In this document: positions 52,442-61,447 of the stretch, in pieces | Position numbering within the stretch: position 1 is the stretch's first letter | How the letters are laid out: each line of letters begins with the position of its first letter | Source of the DNA: UBA1563 sp041667115 | GTDB lineage: Bacteria > Bacteroidota > Ignavibacteria > Ignavibacteriales > Ignavibacteriaceae | Reading direction: 5' to 3' | Assembly (NCBI GenBank): GCA_041667115.1 | Contig: JBAYFO010000006.1 | Span: 30,694 to 94,693, forward strand | DNA: 64,000 nt | Program-made: the position numbers and the translations under genes | The notes under the pieces: generated by a model | What the model was told of the DNA's origin: nothing | The model's input: only the letters and a program-made list of their open reading frames with translations | The model's database searches: none

Positions 52442-53560
52442 ATGAAAATCCTTTACTCATGCTTATCAAAAAGTTGGGGCGGAATGGAAATGTTTACGCT
52501 AACGGCAGTTCATCAGTTGTTGAAACGGAATATTGAAGTTGAGCTTTTATGCTTTGAAAATTCCCGTCTCCACAAAGAAGCTGAAAAACAAAAACTAATT
52601 TTTCATACTTCAAAAGCTTCGGGCTATTTCCATCCGCTGGAATCCTTCAAACTTTCTCGCATCATTCAAAATGGGAAATTTGATCTTATTCATACACAGG
52701 CATCAAAAGATTTGTGGGTACTGGTTCCCGCATTAAAAATTATTCGGAGTACCATTCCTCTTTTCTTAACAAAGCAAGTTGGTTCATTCATTATCAAAAA
52801 AGATAAGTTACACCGTTGGATTTATAACCGGGTAACATACGCGCTTGCCATCAGTGAGGTGATAAAAAGAAATTTACTTGATACATGCCCACTGACTGAC
52901 GACAAAATTCTTTTGCTTCATAATGCGGTTGACACTAAAAATTTTGATCCCGAAAAAATTGATAAACAAAACGTGCGGAAAGAATTTGGTTTTACCGATG
53001 ATGAAATTGTCATCGGGATGCTGGCGCGATTTAGTCCCGGTAAAGGTCATGAAGAGGTTTTATTTGCAGCAGATAAATTGAGCAAGAAATTTTCGAACTT
53101 AAAATTTTTCATCATCGGCGAAGCGAGTAGGGGAGAAGAAGAGTATGCAAATCAAATTAAAAAACTTGCAACGGATCATAATTTAAAGAATGTTGTATTT
53201 GCCGGTTTCCGTTCAGATACGGCTGAAGTTCTTGCAGCTGTAAATATTTTTTGCTTTCCATCTCACGCAGAAGCGTTCGGTATCGCGTTGGTTGAAGCAA
53301 TGGCGATGGCTGTTCCGTCTGTCTGCTCTAGCTCGGATGGAGTTCTTGATATTGCCGTAGATGGCGAAACGTCTTTCTTGTTTGAAAAGAAAAACTGGAA
53401 CGATCTTGTAGAAAAACTTGAACAACTTATTTCATCAAAAGAAAAAAGAGAACAGTTCGGAAGAGCAGCAAGAGAGAGAGCGGTTAAATTTTTCGATTTA
53501 GATTTTCTTACGGAAAAAGTAATTTCAATTTATAAACAAGCGTTAAACGAAAAGTTATGA
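52442..53560 (+). CDS. Family 4 glycosyltransferase
   Basis: A 372-residue GT-B fold glycosyltransferase. The N-terminal half carries the GGMEMFTLTAVHQL opening. The C-terminal half carries the nucleotide-sugar region (IGMLARFSPGKGHEEVLFA) and the EX7E-type motif in HAEAFGIALVEAMAMAVP. It probably adds a sugar to a lipid, polysaccharide or protein acceptor, but donor and acceptor cannot be told from sequence. The 3' end overlaps the next gene by four bases (ATGA). Confidence 0.88.
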   Translation: MKILYSCLSKSWGGMEMFTLTAVHQLLKRNIEVELLCFENSRLHKEAEKQKLIFHTSKASGYFHPLESFKLSRIIQNGKFDLIHTQASKDLWVLVPALKIIRSTIPLFLTKQVGSFIIKKDKLHRWIYNRVTYALAISEVIKRNLLDTCPLTDDKILLLHNAVDTKNFDPEKIDKQNVRKEFGFTDDEIVIGMLARFSPGKGHEEVLFAADKLSKKFSNLKFFIIGEASRGEEEYANQIKKLATDHNLKNVVFAGFRSDTAEVLAAVNIFCFPSHAEAFGIALVEAMAMAVPSVCSSSDGVLDIAVDGETSFLFEKKNWNDLVEKLEQLISSKEKREQFGRAARERAVKFFDLDFLTEKVISIYKQALNEKL

Positions 53561-54309
53561 ATGAGTTAAAAAAGTTTTCGAAATTGTTGGCTGATGAATC
53601 GGGAAAAATTATTAGAAATTACTTCCGCACACATGTTTCCGTTGATTCGAAAGCGGATGAATCCCCGGTAACAATAGCAGATAAAACTGCTGAAGAGAAA
53701 ATGCGCGAGATGATCATGAAAGAATTTCCCGGGCACGGAATCATCGGTGAAGAATTTGGAGTACACAACGAAAATGCAGAATACAAATGGATTCTCGATC
53801 CGATAGATGGGACAAAAAGTTTTATCTCAGGCACGGTTACTTTTGGAACATTGATCGCGGTAACGAAAAATGGAGAACCGATTCTCGGGGTAATAAATCA
53901 ACCGGTTCTAAATGAATTTTTAATTGGCGATAATGACTCGTGTGAACTTAACGGAGTAAAAACCGAAGTAAGAAAATGTGCTTCACTTTCCGAAGCGACA
54001 CTTTTAACCACAGATCATCTCAACATTGAAAAATATCAAGACGCAAAAAATTTTGATGAACTTATCCGCAAAGTAAAACTCTATCGCAATTGGGGAGACT
54101 GTTACGGTTATTATTTACTTGCAACCGGTTATGCAGATATTATGATCGATCCGATAATGAATATCTGGGATTCCACAGCCGTTATTCCGGTTATCCGCGG
54201 AGCAAAAGGAATCATCACGGATTATCATGGAAATGACGCTGCAAAAGGAGAAAGCATTATCGCTGCTACTCCTGAAATTCATAATGAGATTATTCGAATA
54301 TTAAACTAA
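53557..54309 (+). CDS. Inositol-monophosphatase-family phosphatase, HisN-like
   Basis: A 250-residue Mg-dependent phosphatase. Metal-binding motifs are GEE at 64-66, DPIDGTKSF at 81-89 and WDSTAVIPVIRGAKG near the C-terminus. The SFISG after the DPIDGT motif and the WDSTA pattern resemble histidinol-phosphatases of the HisN type, but an inositol- or 3'-phosphoadenosine phosphatase cannot be ruled out. It overlaps the glycosyltransferase gene, so an alternative is a role in sugar metabolism. Confidence 0.82.
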   Translation: MNELKKFSKLLADESGKIIRNYFRTHVSVDSKADESPVTIADKTAEEKMREMIMKEFPGHGIIGEEFGVHNENAEYKWILDPIDGTKSFISGTVTFGTLIAVTKNGEPILGVINQPVLNEFLIGDNDSCELNGVKTEVRKCASLSEATLLTTDHLNIEKYQDAKNFDELIRKVKLYRNWGDCYGYYLLATGYADIMIDPIMNIWDSTAVIPVIRGAKGIITDYHGNDAAKGESIIAATPEIHNEIIRILN

Positions 54310-54322
54310 TATTTTTGCGGGA

Positions 54323-54817
54323 TTACTCTTCCTTCTCATATTTTTTAGGAAACTCATAGAAAAGCAAATTCCCAACCTCGGCTTCTTTCCAGCTATCAAC
54401 ATCAAACTCAAATGCGGCGATAGCGCATGTTGGAAGATTTTCAATGCTCGCTCCTAAATAATTTACCAGCGAAGTTAGTCCGGGATTGTGTCCAAACAGC
54501 ATCACCGAGGAAACCGCGTCATCAATTTGATGGATCGTCTCTAAAAGTGTTTTAAGAGACGCTTCATAAATTTTTTTTTCTAATTGAATTTCATGTTTGT
54601 CAATCCCGAACTTACTGGCAAAAATTTTTGCTGTTGTCTGGGCGCGTTTTGCCGGGCTTGAAATTATCTTTTCGACAGTAATGCCTTTGGCAAAAAGAAG
54701 ATTGGACATTAAGGCAGTATCGTGGTCACCCCGTCTGCTCAGTCTGCGGTCAAAGTCTGACAAGCTGCTCTCTTCCCAATCCGATTTTGCATGTCGAATA
54801 ATATATATTGTTTTCAT
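54323..54817 (-). CDS. sixA: SixA-type phosphohistidine phosphatase
   Basis: A 164-residue histidine phosphatase superfamily member with the RHG-type motif IIRHAKSDW (His9) and the second catalytic region MLFGHNPGLTSLVNYLGA. SixA is known to remove phosphate from HPt histidines such as ArcB. Several phosphorelay proteins are encoded in this window, including an HPt at 18960, but no direct link is visible. It converges with the HisN-like gene. Confidence 0.85.
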   Translation of the reverse strand: MKTIYIIRHAKSDWEESSLSDFDRRLSRRGDHDTALMSNLLFAKGITVEKIISSPAKRAQTTAKIFASKFGIDKHEIQLEKKIYEASLKTLLETIHQIDDAVSSVMLFGHNPGLTSLVNYLGASIENLPTCAIAAFEFDVDSWKEAEVGNLLFYEFPKKYEKEE

Positions 54818-54874
54818 AAAAGTTTATTTGAAAATTACTAAAAAGTTTTTGAATTATTTCAGCAAATCATTTCT

Positions 54875-54882
54875 TAACTTTG
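54875..54882 (+). promoter_or_regulatory. Bacteroidetes-type -7 box (TAACTTTG)
   Basis: Matches TAnnTTTG, 26 bases before the aldo/keto reductase ATG. A TTTG lies at 54848-54851, 23 bases upstream, slightly farther than the 19-21 bases reported for Bacteroides. Confidence 0.4.
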
Positions 54883-54907
54883 AATTGAAAATTTTTAAGG
54901 AGAAAAA

Positions 54908-55882
54908 ATGCAATACAGAGAATTAGGAACTACAGGAATAAAGATATCGGAAATTTCGCTTGGCTGCTGGACGCTCGGCGGACTAAACTGGGTGAACGGA
55001 CAACCAAACGGCTGGGCAAACGTTGATGAAAACGAAGCCGCCGAAGCGATTAATTATGCGCTTGAAAATGGTGTCAATCATTTTGATAACGCCGATGTAT
55101 ACGGTAATGGAAGAGCGGAAAGGATGCTTGCTAAAATTCTCGGCAACAGAACAAACAATGTAACAATCGCTACAAAAATCGGTTGGTTTCCGGGAACGGC
55201 AGCAAATGCGTACGAGCCGCAACATATTCGCCATCAATGCGAACAATCGCTCGTGAATTTGAAACGGGAGTATATTGATCTTTACTATTTTCATCACGGA
55301 TACTTTGGCGATAACGGCGAATATCTTGATGATGCAATTGAAATGATTTATCGTTTAAAAGAAGAAGGAAAGATTCGTTTCATCGGGCAGTCAGCCTATT
55401 CACATGAAGATTTTTTGAAGCTCGTTCCAAAAGTAAAGCCGGATGCCCTGCAAAGTTTCGCGCACGCGATGGATGATAAATTTATTGCAGATGGCACGCC
55501 GACAAGAAAATTACTTGAAGAATATAAAATGTCGTTTATCGCTTTCAGTCCCCTTGCCCAAGGGTTGCTGCTGGGAAAATATGACAAAAATAATCCTCCG
55601 AAATTTGAAGCAGGAGATCACCGGAATGGTTCGCAAAAATTTTCAAGAGAAAATTTGGAAAAGCTTGAACCAAAGATTGAAAAAGTAAAAGAACATTTTG
55701 GTCATTCTGTTGAAGCTCTGGCGCGTGTTGCGTTACAATATCTACTTAAATATAATGTTGTCGGGGCAGTAATTCCCGGTTTCAGAAATCTACATCAAGT
55801 AAAGGTGAATTTATCGGCGATGAACAAACCGTTGACCGATGATGAATTCAATTTTGTAAAAAATATTTTTTCAGAAAAGTAA
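54908..55882 (+). CDS. Aldo/keto reductase
   Basis: A 324-residue NAD(P)H-dependent oxidoreductase. The barrel markers are YRELGTTGIKISEISLGCW at the start, HFDNADVYGNGRAE with catalytic Asp and Tyr, ATKIGW with Lys and YYFHHGYFG with His. The cofactor end is VVGAVIPGFRNLHQVKVNL. AAGGAG lies 5 bases before the ATG. It is followed 11 bases later by a thioredoxin-like gene. Substrate is unknown. Confidence 0.93.
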   Translation: MQYRELGTTGIKISEISLGCWTLGGLNWVNGQPNGWANVDENEAAEAINYALENGVNHFDNADVYGNGRAERMLAKILGNRTNNVTIATKIGWFPGTAANAYEPQHIRHQCEQSLVNLKREYIDLYYFHHGYFGDNGEYLDDAIEMIYRLKEEGKIRFIGQSAYSHEDFLKLVPKVKPDALQSFAHAMDDKFIADGTPTRKLLEEYKMSFIAFSPLAQGLLLGKYDKNNPPKFEAGDHRNGSQKFSRENLEKLEPKIEKVKEHFGHSVEALARVALQYLLKYNVVGAVIPGFRNLHQVKVNLSAMNKPLTDDEFNFVKNIFSEK

Positions 55883-55893
55883 TTGGAGATAAA

Positions 55894-56361
55894 TTGAAAC
55901 GTCTAGTTGAATTAGCGGTAGTTATAATTCTTATTTTGTCCTTTTCAACAATCGCACAGAAAATAGAACGGGAAAAATTTGATCCGGCTCGCGATGCAGC
56001 GAAAGACATTAAAAACGCTGTTGTACAAGCTGAGAAAGAAAATAAAAAAATTCTGCTTGATGTCGGCGGCGAATGGTGCATCTGGTGTCATCGGATAGAT
56101 GAATTTATTTTAGCAGATAAAGAAATTGATTCAACCCTGCATGCAAATTTTATTGTTGTAAAAGTTAATTACAGTAAAGAGAATAAGAACGAAACTGTTT
56201 TGGGCAAGTATCCAAAGGCGGCGGGGTATCCTCACTTTTTTGTTTTAGAAAAGGATGGAAAGCTGCTGCTTTCAAAAAACACCGGTGAATTGGAAGCTGA
56301 AAAATCTTACAGCAGAGAAAAACTTTTGGGTTTTTTCAACAAATGGAAAGTGAAAGAATAA
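55894..56361 (+). CDS. Exported thioredoxin-fold protein
   Basis: A 155-residue protein with an N-terminal signal or anchor (LVELAVVIILILSFSTIAQ), then a thioredoxin-like domain with WCIWC (Cys62 and Cys65) in DVGGEWCIWCHRIDEF, and AAGYPHFFVLEKDGKLL with a cis-Pro context. This is the DUF255/thioredoxin-7 type of periplasmic redox protein. The TTG start has GGAG upstream. No ATG is available before the signal. Its redox partner is unknown. Confidence 0.85.
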   Translation: MKRLVELAVVIILILSFSTIAQKIEREKFDPARDAAKDIKNAVVQAEKENKKILLDVGGEWCIWCHRIDEFILADKEIDSTLHANFIVVKVNYSKENKNETVLGKYPKAAGYPHFFVLEKDGKLLLSKNTGELEAEKSYSREKLLGFFNKWKVKE

Positions 56362-56369
56362 TTTAAAAC

Positions 56370-56445
56370 AATGGGACGCAGATTCGTTATGATCATTTAA
56401 GATCAGCGCAGATCATAAAAAATCTTAATAAATCTGCGTCCCATT
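56370..56445. repeat. Intergenic hairpin repeat (ATGGGACGCAGATT family)
   Basis: Perfect 15-base arms AATGGGACGCAGATT (56370-56384) and its complement (56431-56445) enclose 46 bases that contain further GATCAT/ATGATC pairing. It fills the gap between the convergent thioredoxin-like and aldehyde dehydrogenase genes. The CGCAGAT wording resembles dispersed intergenic hairpins I recall from Bacteroidetes and Ignavibacteria genomes. It may also end both transcripts. Confidence 0.65.
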
Positions 56446-56451
56446 CTTCGT

Positions 56452-58035
56452 TTAATCTTTTCTAAAACTCCTCAGAAAAACTTTAACAAGATTTATCATT
56501 CCTGTAAAACGAAGCGTTAAATTTTTTGAATAAAGGAAATACATTCCACCCTTTAAACCGTCGTAAACTTGTTTTGAATGCGGATGCCACCACATGTTTT
56601 TTTGAAGCCCCGGTAAAATATCATCAATTACCACGCGGGGCTGGGTCGTGGCTTCAAGTCCAAGGTAACCGTGAGTTCTTCCATAGCCGGATTCCTTCCA
56701 GCCGCCCCAAGGTGTTTCCGCAAGTCCATGACTCATTAAATGATCATTTATCATCACCGAACCGACTTCAAGTTGCGCTGCAATTTTGTGAGCTTTGGTC
56801 TTATCTTTCGTCCAAACGGAAGCAGTTAAACCGAGGTTGGAATCATTCGCCATCTTAATTGCTTCTTCAAGTGAATGAAATTTTGTAACAGTAACAACCG
56901 GTCCAAATGTTTCTTCATTCTGAACAAACATTTCATTGGTTGCATTTTCAATAACAGTTAGCGGATGAAACAATCCTTTCTGTGTTCCTTCAAATTTATT
57001 AGCAGAGAAAACAGTTGCTCCCTTATCTTGTGCATCGGCAACGTGCTTTTTAACTGTGTCTAATTGCTTTTCAGTAGTTAACGAACCGACAGCAATGTTG
57101 AAATTTTTATCCACCCCGACATTCATTTCAGCCAACTTCTTTTTAAGTAGTGAAACAAACGGTTCATAAATTTTTTCATCGACATAAATGCGTTCAACAC
57201 CGGCGCACGATTGACCGGCATTTGAATATCCCGCCCAAATAGCGCCGCTAACCGCGCGGTAGAGATTTGCATCTTCACACACGATCATTGCATCGTTGCC
57301 GCCGAGTTCAAGTGAAAGAGGAAAAAGTTTTTCACTCGCTTTTTTCATCAATTGTTTGCCAACGGGAACTGAACCGGTGAAAAATAATTTATCAATTCCC
57401 GATTCGATGAAAGCATCACCGGCAATATTTCCCGGAATATTCAGGAAATGGAAAAGTCCTTGCGGAAGATTACCAGCGTCAATACAAGCTTTTAACGCTT
57501 TGCCGACTTCAAGTGTTTGCGTTGCAGTTTTCAGAATAACGGCATTACCGGAAATTAGCGCCATTGCAACTTCGTGGAAAGGAATTGCAAAAGGATAATT
57601 CCAGGGACTTATAACTCCAATTACTCCATACGGAACGCGGTCAACATACGAGCGTTTGTTGATGGTGAGAATGCTTCCGCCGCTAAGTGTCTTTCTTTTT
57701 AAAACTGATTCGGCATTCATTGCGTAATAGGTAATAGCCATTGCAGAAGCAAGCACTTCGGTGCTGATGGCGTCAACTCTTGTTTTGCCGGAATCTTTTG
57801 AAATGATTTCCGAAATTTCATCTGCGTGAGCAACAAGGTAATCGCGTATTTTAAAAAGATGGCTTGCCCTCTCTGCGAAACTTTTTTTTCTCCAAACTTT
57901 TTGTGCGGTTCTTGCTTCGCTTACAGCGTTCTGCAAATCGGCAATTGAATTTTCTTTAGTGCTGCCGATTATTTCTCCGGTTGCGGGATTGGTTGATGTT
58001 GTTCTTTTTTCCGTTGCTAAACCTTGTTCGTTCAT
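56452..58035 (-). CDS. Aldehyde dehydrogenase (succinate-semialdehyde-dehydrogenase-like)
   Basis: A 527-residue NAD(P)-dependent aldehyde dehydrogenase. Key parts are GVISPWNYPFAIPFHEVAMA, FTGSVPVGKQLM, the Glu region LSLELGGNDAMIV and the catalytic Cys in GQSCAGVERIYVD. An extra C-terminal tail of about 40 basic and hydrophobic residues (YFLYSKNLTLRFTGMINLVK) extends past the usual end and might bind membrane. I chose the ATG at 58035, which has GGAAG upstream. The frame is open for 20 more codons. Substrate is not determined. Confidence 0.9.
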   Translation of the reverse strand: MNEQGLATEKRTTSTNPATGEIIGSTKENSIADLQNAVSEARTAQKVWRKKSFAERASHLFKIRDYLVAHADEISEIISKDSGKTRVDAISTEVLASAMAITYYAMNAESVLKRKTLSGGSILTINKRSYVDRVPYGVIGVISPWNYPFAIPFHEVAMALISGNAVILKTATQTLEVGKALKACIDAGNLPQGLFHFLNIPGNIAGDAFIESGIDKLFFTGSVPVGKQLMKKASEKLFPLSLELGGNDAMIVCEDANLYRAVSGAIWAGYSNAGQSCAGVERIYVDEKIYEPFVSLLKKKLAEMNVGVDKNFNIAVGSLTTEKQLDTVKKHVADAQDKGATVFSANKFEGTQKGLFHPLTVIENATNEMFVQNEETFGPVVTVTKFHSLEEAIKMANDSNLGLTASVWTKDKTKAHKIAAQLEVGSVMINDHLMSHGLAETPWGGWKESGYGRTHGYLGLEATTQPRVVIDDILPGLQKNMWWHPHSKQVYDGLKGGMYFLYSKNLTLRFTGMINLVKVFLRSFRKD

Positions 58036-58118
58036 TTTCAATCTTCCTTTTATCTTGGAAGTAAAGTTAATTAAAACTAATTTTTCCACGAACAAAAATA
58101 ATTTTGAAGAGAAAACGC

Positions 58119-58580
58119 ATGAAGAATATTCTAAACGCCCAAAACAGAGAGGAAATATTAACTCGAATAAACAATCTTAAAGAAACTAATACTGCTTTGT
58201 GGGGTAAAATGTCGGTTAATGAAATGCTTTGTCATTTAGCCGATCAAGTAAGAGTAGCGATAAACCAAATTAAGGTTAAAGATTTCAGCAATTTCTTTAC
58301 GCGAACAATTGCTTCCAAACTAGTGTTGCTTGGAATGCCGGCGTCAAAAGGGAAAGTAAAAACCTTTTATGAAATCGATTTAGAAAAAGGAAACGGAACA
58401 AAACCTACATCATTTGAAAATGATAAAACGCTTCTTAAAAAAATTGTTTCCGATTTTCTTGAGAAGGACAGCGGTTTTATCTTTCAACCTCACGGCGCAT
58501 TCGGTTCTTTCACCAGAGAACAATGGGGAAGAATGATCTACATCCATTTTGATCATCATTTAAAACAGTTTGGGGCATAG
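58119..58580 (+). CDS. DUF1569/DinB-like protein
   Basis: About 153 residues of a DinB-fold, helical-bundle protein of the DUF1569 type. The possible metal ligands are His in NEMLCHLADQVRVAI and in IYIHFDHHLKQFG. The start used is the ATG at 58119. A TTG five codons upstream is also in frame. Family members are putative thiol-dependent enzymes or unknown. It runs toward the SDR gene on the opposite strand. Confidence 0.8.
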   Translation: MKNILNAQNREEILTRINNLKETNTALWGKMSVNEMLCHLADQVRVAINQIKVKDFSNFFTRTIASKLVLLGMPASKGKVKTFYEIDLEKGNGTKPTSFENDKTLLKKIVSDFLEKDSGFIFQPHGAFGSFTREQWGRMIYIHFDHHLKQFGA

Positions 58581-58592
58581 AAGAGAAAGGTT

Positions 58593-59417
58593 CTATTTTC
58601 TTCCCGTCCATGTTTTCATGCTTTGCGGAACGCCGAAAAAAATCATTAGTTTTTGGAACCACGAGTCGGGCAGCAATCCGCGTAAACGTGAATTTAAATT
58701 TATCGTAACCGGACGCTTTGGTGAATATCTCCCTTTCTTTAATGCAGATTCAACAATGGTTTTTGCGATTACGTCATGATCTTTTAACAATGGCACAATA
58801 AGATTTCCGGGGAAGCCAAGTTTGGCTCCATGAAATAATCCTTGTGCAATATAGCTTGGATGCACCGAAGAATATTTCACACCGGTTTTTCCATTGTTGT
58901 AAACTTCAAAGCGAAGCGATTCGGTTAAGCCCCACACCGCCCATTTTGTTGCGGTGTAAACCGCTAAACCCGGAACACCGAGCGTTGCCGATGCAGATGA
59001 TAAGTTTACGATGTGCCCGGAATTTCGTTCATACATTTGAGGAAGGAAAGCACGGATGGTATAAATTAATGAAGTTAGATTTACATTAATAGTTTTTTCC
59101 CATTCTTCATCCGTTCGCTCTAAAATCTCTCCACCGAAAACAATTCCCGCGTTGTTAATAAGAATATCAACTTTGCCCATATCATGTTTGGCGATTTCCG
59201 CCAACTCATAAACTCGGACTTTATCAGTAACATCACATTGATAGGCGAATACTTTTCCGCCGAGTTTTTCAAGTTCTATTTTAGCTTGATTTAGAGCTTC
59301 TAGATTCATATCCCACAACGTTATCGTAACACCTTCTTTGATAAGCCGCTTACACGTTGCAAGACCGATTCCCATTGCTCCGCCGGTTACTACCGCAGTT
59401 GAAGTTCGTAAATTCAT
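58593..59417 (-). CDS. Short-chain dehydrogenase/reductase
   Basis: A 274-residue SDR. Cofactor motif GGAMGIG at 12-18, NNAG at 88-91, catalytic Ser near 140 (VNLSSASATLG) and YTATK with Tyr154 and Lys158. The C-terminal extension after about 230 is long and basic. Substrate is unknown. It lies between two DinB-fold genes on the other strand. Confidence 0.92.
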   Translation of the reverse strand: MNLRTSTAVVTGGAMGIGLATCKRLIKEGVTITLWDMNLEALNQAKIELEKLGGKVFAYQCDVTDKVRVYELAEIAKHDMGKVDILINNAGIVFGGEILERTDEEWEKTINVNLTSLIYTIRAFLPQMYERNSGHIVNLSSASATLGVPGLAVYTATKWAVWGLTESLRFEVYNNGKTGVKYSSVHPSYIAQGLFHGAKLGFPGNLIVPLLKDHDVIAKTIVESALKKGRYSPKRPVTINLNSRLRGLLPDSWFQKLMIFFGVPQSMKTWTGRK

Positions 59418-59499
59418 TTTTCTTCCTTCTGAATAATTTTTCTTACAGAAAATTACTTAATTTAATTCATCAAATCATAAACAATTTGAAGGAAATAAA

Positions 59500-60000
59500 A
59501 TGTTTACTTCTATTCAAGAAGCGCTTAAAGAACTGCAGAACGAAAGTAACGCAACGCAAAAACTTTTTAAAGTTTTAACGGATGATTCACTTTCTCAAAA
59601 AGTTTATGCTGAAGGAAGAACGCTTGCACGGTTAGCCTGGCATATCGTTACTTCTATTGTTGAGATGATGAACAAAACCGATTTGAAGATTACTGAAGTT
59701 GCAGAAGATGCTCCGATTCCTGCAACTGCAAATCAAATTTTAGAAGCTTATCAAAAAGTTTCTGCCTCATTTTTAGCTCAAGTAAAAGAAAAATGGACAG
59801 ACCGTAGTCTTGGCGAAATGGTGAATATGTATGGTGAAGAGTGGTCAAAGAGTATGACGCTTTCTATCCTTATGAAACATGAAATTCATCACCGTGCGCA
59901 AATGACGGTGTTGATGCGGCAAGCCGGGTTAAAGGTTCCCGGATTGTATGGACCCTCAAAAGAGGAATGGTCTCAATACAACATGCCCGCCATGGAATAA
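59500..60000 (+). CDS. DinB-family protein
   Basis: A 166-residue four-helix DinB-fold protein. The typical His triad is suggested by LARLAWHIVTSIVEMM (first) and SILMKHEIHHRAQMTVLMRQ (second and third). GAAGGA lies 7 bases before the ATG. The end (GLKVPGLYGPSKEEW) is also common in this family. Members may be metal-dependent hydrolases or thiol transferases. The function here is not known. Confidence 0.9.
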   Translation: MFTSIQEALKELQNESNATQKLFKVLTDDSLSQKVYAEGRTLARLAWHIVTSIVEMMNKTDLKITEVAEDAPIPATANQILEAYQKVSASFLAQVKEKWTDRSLGEMVNMYGEEWSKSMTLSILMKHEIHHRAQMTVLMRQAGLKVPGLYGPSKEEWSQYNMPAME

Positions 60001-60070
60001 TAGTTTGAAGCGTTTTTCAATTTTAAGTATCAAATAGAAAACAAAATTATTTTATTTGAAAGGAAAAGTT

Positions 60071-60502
60071 ATGGCAACGAAAAAAGCATTTGTAAAACAA
60101 GTTAAAGGAATTACTTTTGTCGGGAAAACCGATTCAAATCATTGGATAACAATGGATGGACCGGAAGAATTCGGCGGAAGCAACGCGGGCATTCGTCCGA
60201 AAGAATTATTATTGCTGGGGCTTGGCGGTTGTACGGGAAGTGATGTTGCTTCAATTCTCGGGAAGAAAAAAGTTAAGCTCGAAGGATTTGAGATGAACAT
60301 AACTTCGGAAGTTGCTGACGAACATCCGCAAGTGTTTACAAAAATTCACATTGAATATGTGTTCCAGGGAAAAAACCTTCCGAAAGAAGCTATCGAAAAA
60401 GCGATTGAACTTTCGCAAACCAAATATTGTGCGGTAACAAAAATGTTTGAGAAAGCAGCGGAAGTCACTCATAGTTACAAAATTGTTGAAACTCTAGGAT
60501 AA
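60071..60502 (+). CDS. OsmC-family peroxiredoxin
   Basis: A 143-residue OsmC/Ohr-family protein that reduces organic peroxides. The two catalytic cysteines are Cys54 in LGLGGCTGSDVA and Cys120 in QTKYCAVTKM. The ATG at 60071 has AAGGA seven bases upstream, and a TTG five codons earlier is in frame. The overall form is nearer YhfA/OsmC than Ohr. Confidence 0.9.
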   Translation: MATKKAFVKQVKGITFVGKTDSNHWITMDGPEEFGGSNAGIRPKELLLLGLGGCTGSDVASILGKKKVKLEGFEMNITSEVADEHPQVFTKIHIEYVFQGKNLPKEAIEKAIELSQTKYCAVTKMFEKAAEVTHSYKIVETLG

Positions 60503-60540
60503 ATAGTATTTTAAAAATTAAAGTATTGCGGTTTGTTTCT

Positions 60541-61368
60541 ATGAAAAAGAGTATACTTCTTTGGATACTGGCATTCGTTATTACTCTTGCATCAGCATAT
60601 TATCAGCGTGTTACGGGTCCAACGTATCCCCTTACCGGAAAGATAAAGTTAGCGAATGAAGAAGTAAAATATAAACTGGATAGAACTCACTCCGGTTTTT
60701 CCAATCATCAAATCAAAATTCAAATCAAAGGAAGAAATGTTTCCGGAATTTTATATTGGAGACGGTATAAAACTGACGATGAATGGACAAAAGTAGAAAT
60801 GATCCGGCAGAATGATTCGCTTGTTGCGGAGCTTCCGGCTCAACCTTCCGCAGGAAAATTGATGTACAAAATTTCATTAAATGTAAATGAACAAGAAATC
60901 AGTTTCCCGGAACAGCCGGTTGTAATCCGTTTTAAAGGTGATGTGCCGCTGCCGATTCTCATTCCGCATGTGTTGTTCATATTTCTGGCAATGCTTCTTT
61001 CTACAAGAACCGGAATAGAAATTTTTTCTTCGGCTCCTCAACTAAAAGTATTTACGGTATGGACGTTTGTCTTTCTGCTGCTTGGCGGGTTTCTCTTCGG
61101 ACCAATTGTTCAAAAATATGCCTTCGGTGAATTCTGGACGGGCGTTCCGTTCGGGTTTGATTTAACCGACAACAAAACCTTGATTGCGTTGATCGGCTGG
61201 ATTTTTGCTGCGGTTGCTCTTATCAAAAAGAAAAACGAAAAATTTTGGATAACTTTCGCAGCGGTGCTGATGTTGATCATCTTTCTTATCCCGCACAGCG
61301 TTTTGGGTTCGGAACTTGACTATAAAAAACTTGATAAAGAAAAACCCAAAGTGGAAAACGTTAAGTGA
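60541..61368 (+). CDS. Membrane protein of unknown function
   Basis: About 275 residues. An N-terminal helix or signal (ILLWILAFVITLASAYYQ) is followed by about 120 residues of beta-rich extracytoplasmic domain (RNVSGILYWRRYKTDDEW, SAGKLMYKISLNVNEQEISF), then at least four membrane helices in the C-terminal half. I do not recognise the family. I chose ATG at 60541 over TTG at 60526. No close operon partner is evident. Confidence 0.7.
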   Translation: MKKSILLWILAFVITLASAYYQRVTGPTYPLTGKIKLANEEVKYKLDRTHSGFSNHQIKIQIKGRNVSGILYWRRYKTDDEWTKVEMIRQNDSLVAELPAQPSAGKLMYKISLNVNEQEISFPEQPVVIRFKGDVPLPILIPHVLFIFLAMLLSTRTGIEIFSSAPQLKVFTVWTFVFLLLGGFLFGPIVQKYAFGEFWTGVPFGFDLTDNKTLIALIGWIFAAVALIKKKNEKFWITFAAVLMLIIFLIPHSVLGSELDYKKLDKEKPKVENVK

Positions 61369-61447
61369 TCTTCTTATTTGCAAAGTAACGCCGGATGCTT
61401 TAATTTTTAACGGTAAAATTTAAAACTAAAAGAACGGATAGTGTTTT

